Shown here: one piece after another, positions 61,601-64,000 of the stretch
Numbering within the stretch: the stretch's first letter is position 1
Layout of the letters: every line of letters starts with the position of its first letter
Source: Schistocephalus solidus
Lineage: Eukaryota > Platyhelminthes > Cestoda > Diphyllobothriidea > Diphyllobothriidae
Reading direction: 5' to 3'
Assembly (NCBI GenBank): GCA_017591395.1
Contig: WEDG01003239.1
Coordinates: 1 to 64,000 of the forward strand
Length of the DNA stretch: 64,000 nucleotides
Made by a program: the position numbers and the translations under genes
Notes under the pieces: generated by a model
Seen by the model: the letters and a program-made list of their open reading frames with translations, nothing else
What the model was told of the DNA's origin: nothing
The model's database searches: none

Positions 61601-63861
61601 AAGTAAATAAGATGCTTGCAAGACAATATAGCAAGATTTTGTGAAAGAAAGTCGACAAATGGACTAAATTACCTTCACAGGTAGAGAGGGAAATATATAT
61701 ATGTCCATACTGAAAGCTGACAAAGGTACTCGAGTTAATTTTCAAGCGTACGATTAATGATATTTAGCATAACAACTGAGTAAATCGTTTGTTTTGATTG
61801 TGAGCAGCGTTTTCTGCACCCGGTCCATGTTTGATTATAGACCACGTTTTGAGTCTTCACAACTCGTGATCTAAGTGAACTCTTGCCAATACTGCATGCA
61901 CTGAGAAGAGAGTTTCGACGCAAATTTCTGGCGCGGAGCTTTTCCAGCGGGTAAATAGCTGTTCAATATCAACATAAGGTAGCAAGCTGGTGTAACTGCA
62001 GTTGCCATCAATGACTTATAAATTTGCCCTTGGGATTAATGGCAATAACATAGTAATTCATGTTTTAACACGCTGGGAATACATTAGAAAACGCTGGCTA
62101 ATAAGTTTAAATTATTATATTCACTTTTATTAAATTCTCATTTGATTACTTCAGAAATAATACGAAAGAGTAAGTGAGCTCAGATTAAGCAATGGATCAA
62201 CCGTCAAAATCAGCTTAGTATGGTCGATTGCGGTTTTTTGCATGGTGGCAAAAGCTGTCTTTTAACACATCCTTCCTAATTGAAGTCGAAATACACATTT
62301 TTACGGACCGCTGCATTCTAGGGCATGTTCACAAGAATAATTCCTCTATCAAGGATCTACCAATCAGCATGCTATCAGATATCTTGTTTCAGGGAGTTGT
62401 TAAATGTATTATGCATATAACCCTAGACGTGTCTGCCGCTAAATCTTATAGGTATGTCGAAAGGTTTCATTTAAAGAATACAAGACGCAGTTAGGTCTAA
62501 TAGAAAGTTTATATATAAAACAATAATAAAAAAATCAAAAGTAAAAAAATTAAGCACGTCATTTTGATTTGAAATCATTTAATGCGATGGAATTCCTTTA
62601 ATGCTGCAACATGGTTACCGTCACTACTAATATGCCAAATGACTTTAACTGACTCTGAGTACGGAAGAACTTAGTCTTAACGCTCAGATCAATCCAAAAA
62701 TCCTTCTTAAATCAGATAAAATCAAATCATAGTTATTCAGAAATTATGCTTACTTCTTAAGATCCTGAACTAAATACAACCAAAAAAATTAAAACTGTGT
62801 GTTTTGGCTGTTATAGTGCACAATTTCACTTCCACAGACACCTTTATTGACAGGTAAAGTGTTAGTAATAGGTCATGTATTACGGCCAAATAAAACATAA
62901 ATATAATTCGCTTATTGACAGTTGAATTAACATTACTGAATAGTGGCACAATTACATTTTGATAATTTGATGATTTGGATCTGATTTCAGATAAACTAAG
63001 GTCGATAGCAGAGTAAACTTACTCATTTCCCTAATAAACCCAAAACACGAAAATAGGAAGTTTCCCCTTTTTTAAAAAAAAACCATGCATGATAATTCTT
63101 GTTTGCGTAGAAGACCACTTTGGCTCGAAAATCATAATATAAGAAGTAGAAGTTAGGTTAATGTTATTAATGTACAACCGTATATTACTATAAAGACAGT
63201 AAACTATGTATTTTTGGAAATACAAATTCACACATGGCTTTTAAATTTGTATCTTTTACAGTGTCATGCTTTTAAACTTATTAGTTGAAGCTTCTGTTAC
63301 ACGTGGTGTGACTGTTTAATTTCTGATATTGATCCTGGGAAATATAAACAAGAGCTTTAGTATTTCAACTCAATAACACAGAAGCGAATATATGGGCGGC
63401 TTTATCTTCATGCGAGATGCAACATGGCTGCATTTTCGATTGTTTTGTCATGTTTATGTAAAACACAAGCTGCCATGAAATGCATAGAGGGGTTAGGTTA
63501 TAAAATGAGCCATGGTGTTGCACAAATAGTATCAAAATGCCTAGACACGTGCTTCGTCAATATTCTACAACAGCTGTATGATTTCGGCTGATCAGACGGT
63601 CCAGCTTTAAGCACCCATTGGCTGCATTCTCACGTCATACTTCCCATGGAGTTGTTTTAAAAGAAAAATGATACTAAAGAAAAACGTGAATGTCTAAGTG
63701 GTGAATTTTCAGGTTCTATCTTTTGCTGATATTTCTTCGTGCCCCTAAATATAAGCGTTTTCTGTTAATGCTCAGGCATGCTTTATTTCCCCTTCACAGT
63801 TATTTCTATTATTTTCTAAAGCTATGATTTACTAAGCATAATTTGATTTTTCTTATATTAG
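58677..63861 (+). other. Intron of the Ig gene (5.2 kb)
   Basis: From GTAAGT to GATTTTTCTTATATTAG. It contains an antisense LINE (59607-61925). The rest (58677-59600 and 61930-63861) is AT-rich without recognised features. Confidence 0.7.
59607..61925 (-). pseudogene. Jockey/CR1-like LINE ORF2 in the Ig gene intron, copy D
   Basis: Minus-strand ORF2 remnant lying antisense to the host gene. Endonuclease motifs: CGNFNRVTLG, a GDFN-type box (about 61580-61612), and NTRVDATLDHIF (about 61498-61535). RT motifs: SQALQELAEHVVLDIIAPFS and SALRDLNKCF (60500-60625), LGVLQGAIFSPHLSFLHIDD (about 60248-60310) and YADYMVVG (about 60195-60222), where YADD has become YADY. The C-terminal part (59607-59948) reads FPRIFQALLKKDLLILKRIL, then HRHCTVIKQLFYQILA, which fits the end of such elements. 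Frames change often, so it is inactive. Its C-terminus differs from copies A and C, so it belongs to another subfamily. Confidence 0.8.
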
Positions 63862-64000
63862 TTGAAACTCGTCCGAGACCAGAAGAGCCATTTTCGGTGC
63901 TAGTGTCTAAATTGCACGTATTTAACCTCGCAGAAGAGGACTTTGGAGAGTATTTCTGTTCCATGTCTACAATGATGGGCAGAGGATCGGCGAAACACTT
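63862..64000 (+). CDS. Ig-superfamily gene, exon encoding second half of Ig3 (cut by window edge)
   Basis: Starts after TTCTTATATTAG in phase 1. It reads ETRPRPEEPFSVLVSKLHVF, NLAEEDFGEYFCSMSTMMGR and GSAKH. FSVLVSKLHVFNL is strand E, EEDFGEYFC is the D-x-G-x-Y-x-C motif (Asp-Phe-Gly-Glu-Tyr-Phe-Cys), and SMSTMMGRGSAKH leads into strand G. Joined to the 58492-58676 exon (A|TT makes Ile) it completes one Ig domain. Known three-Ig proteins of this group end soon after Ig3 in a hydrophobic GPI-anchor signal or a membrane segment, which would lie to the right of the window. Confidence 0.88.

Overview
The window looks like a gene-poor, AT-rich stretch of an animal genome, most likely a flatworm. 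My best guess is a diphyllobothriidean tapeworm of the Spirometra / Dibothriocephalus / Schistocephalus kind. The basis is the lack of long ORFs, spliced phase-matched exons with GT/AG borders, many decayed non-LTR retrotransposons, tRNA-derived SINE heads, and a diverged endonuclease-reverse transcriptase element whose protein ends in C2H2-type zinc fingers. I recall that last family as abundant in tapeworm genomes. There is no bacterial-style operon, CRISPR array or rRNA, and no functional tRNA gene that I can defend. Nearly all ORFs over 60 codons are chance or retroelement debris.

Layout. 1-8.9 kb: three decayed CR1/jockey-like LINE copies, two on the minus strand (1-2010 and about 2591-4712) and one on the plus strand with ORF1 and ORF2 remnants (about 5.2-8.9 kb), with two SINE copies between them. 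8.9-10.1 kb: three direct copies of another repeat. 11.3-13.0 kb (minus): the zinc-finger tail of the tapeworm-type element followed by a GC-rich dispersed repeat, here called R375. 13-32 kb: mostly featureless AT-rich DNA with SINE traces, a (TTC)n microsatellite and a GC-rich island at 17.0-17.9 kb. 32.3-40.9 kb: a retroelement block containing an inverted pair of R375 copies, a pyrimidine tract, a broken endonuclease/RT/zinc-finger element (34.0-37.4 kb), a tandem R375 array (38.2-40.0 kb) and a 350-bp duplicated repeat.

43.4-64.0 kb (plus): five exons of one immunoglobulin-superfamily gene that runs off the right edge. The exons are 43390-43488, 48728-48857, 54708-54905, 58492-58676 and 63862-64000. 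They encode most of Ig1, the first half of Ig2 and most of Ig3. Exon phases agree across the junctions I can test (0 into Ig1, then phase 1), and the linkers (NVL-VPPK, VPPEIE) match three-Ig cell-surface proteins of the Lachesin/DIP/IgLON group, which act in neuronal and epithelial adhesion. Three problems remain: the first half of Ig1 and the second half of Ig2 were not found, and the Ig3 exon carries an apparent 1-base deletion. The introns (3.6-5.9 kb) hold transposon debris, including an antisense LINE in the last intron and unidentified protein-like fragments in the first.

I found no convincing new multi-gene system. The most useful leads are the Ig gene with its frameshifted exon, the R375 repeat that flanks a nominally non-LTR element on both sides, the large inverted repeat, and the protein-like fragments near 45 kb.
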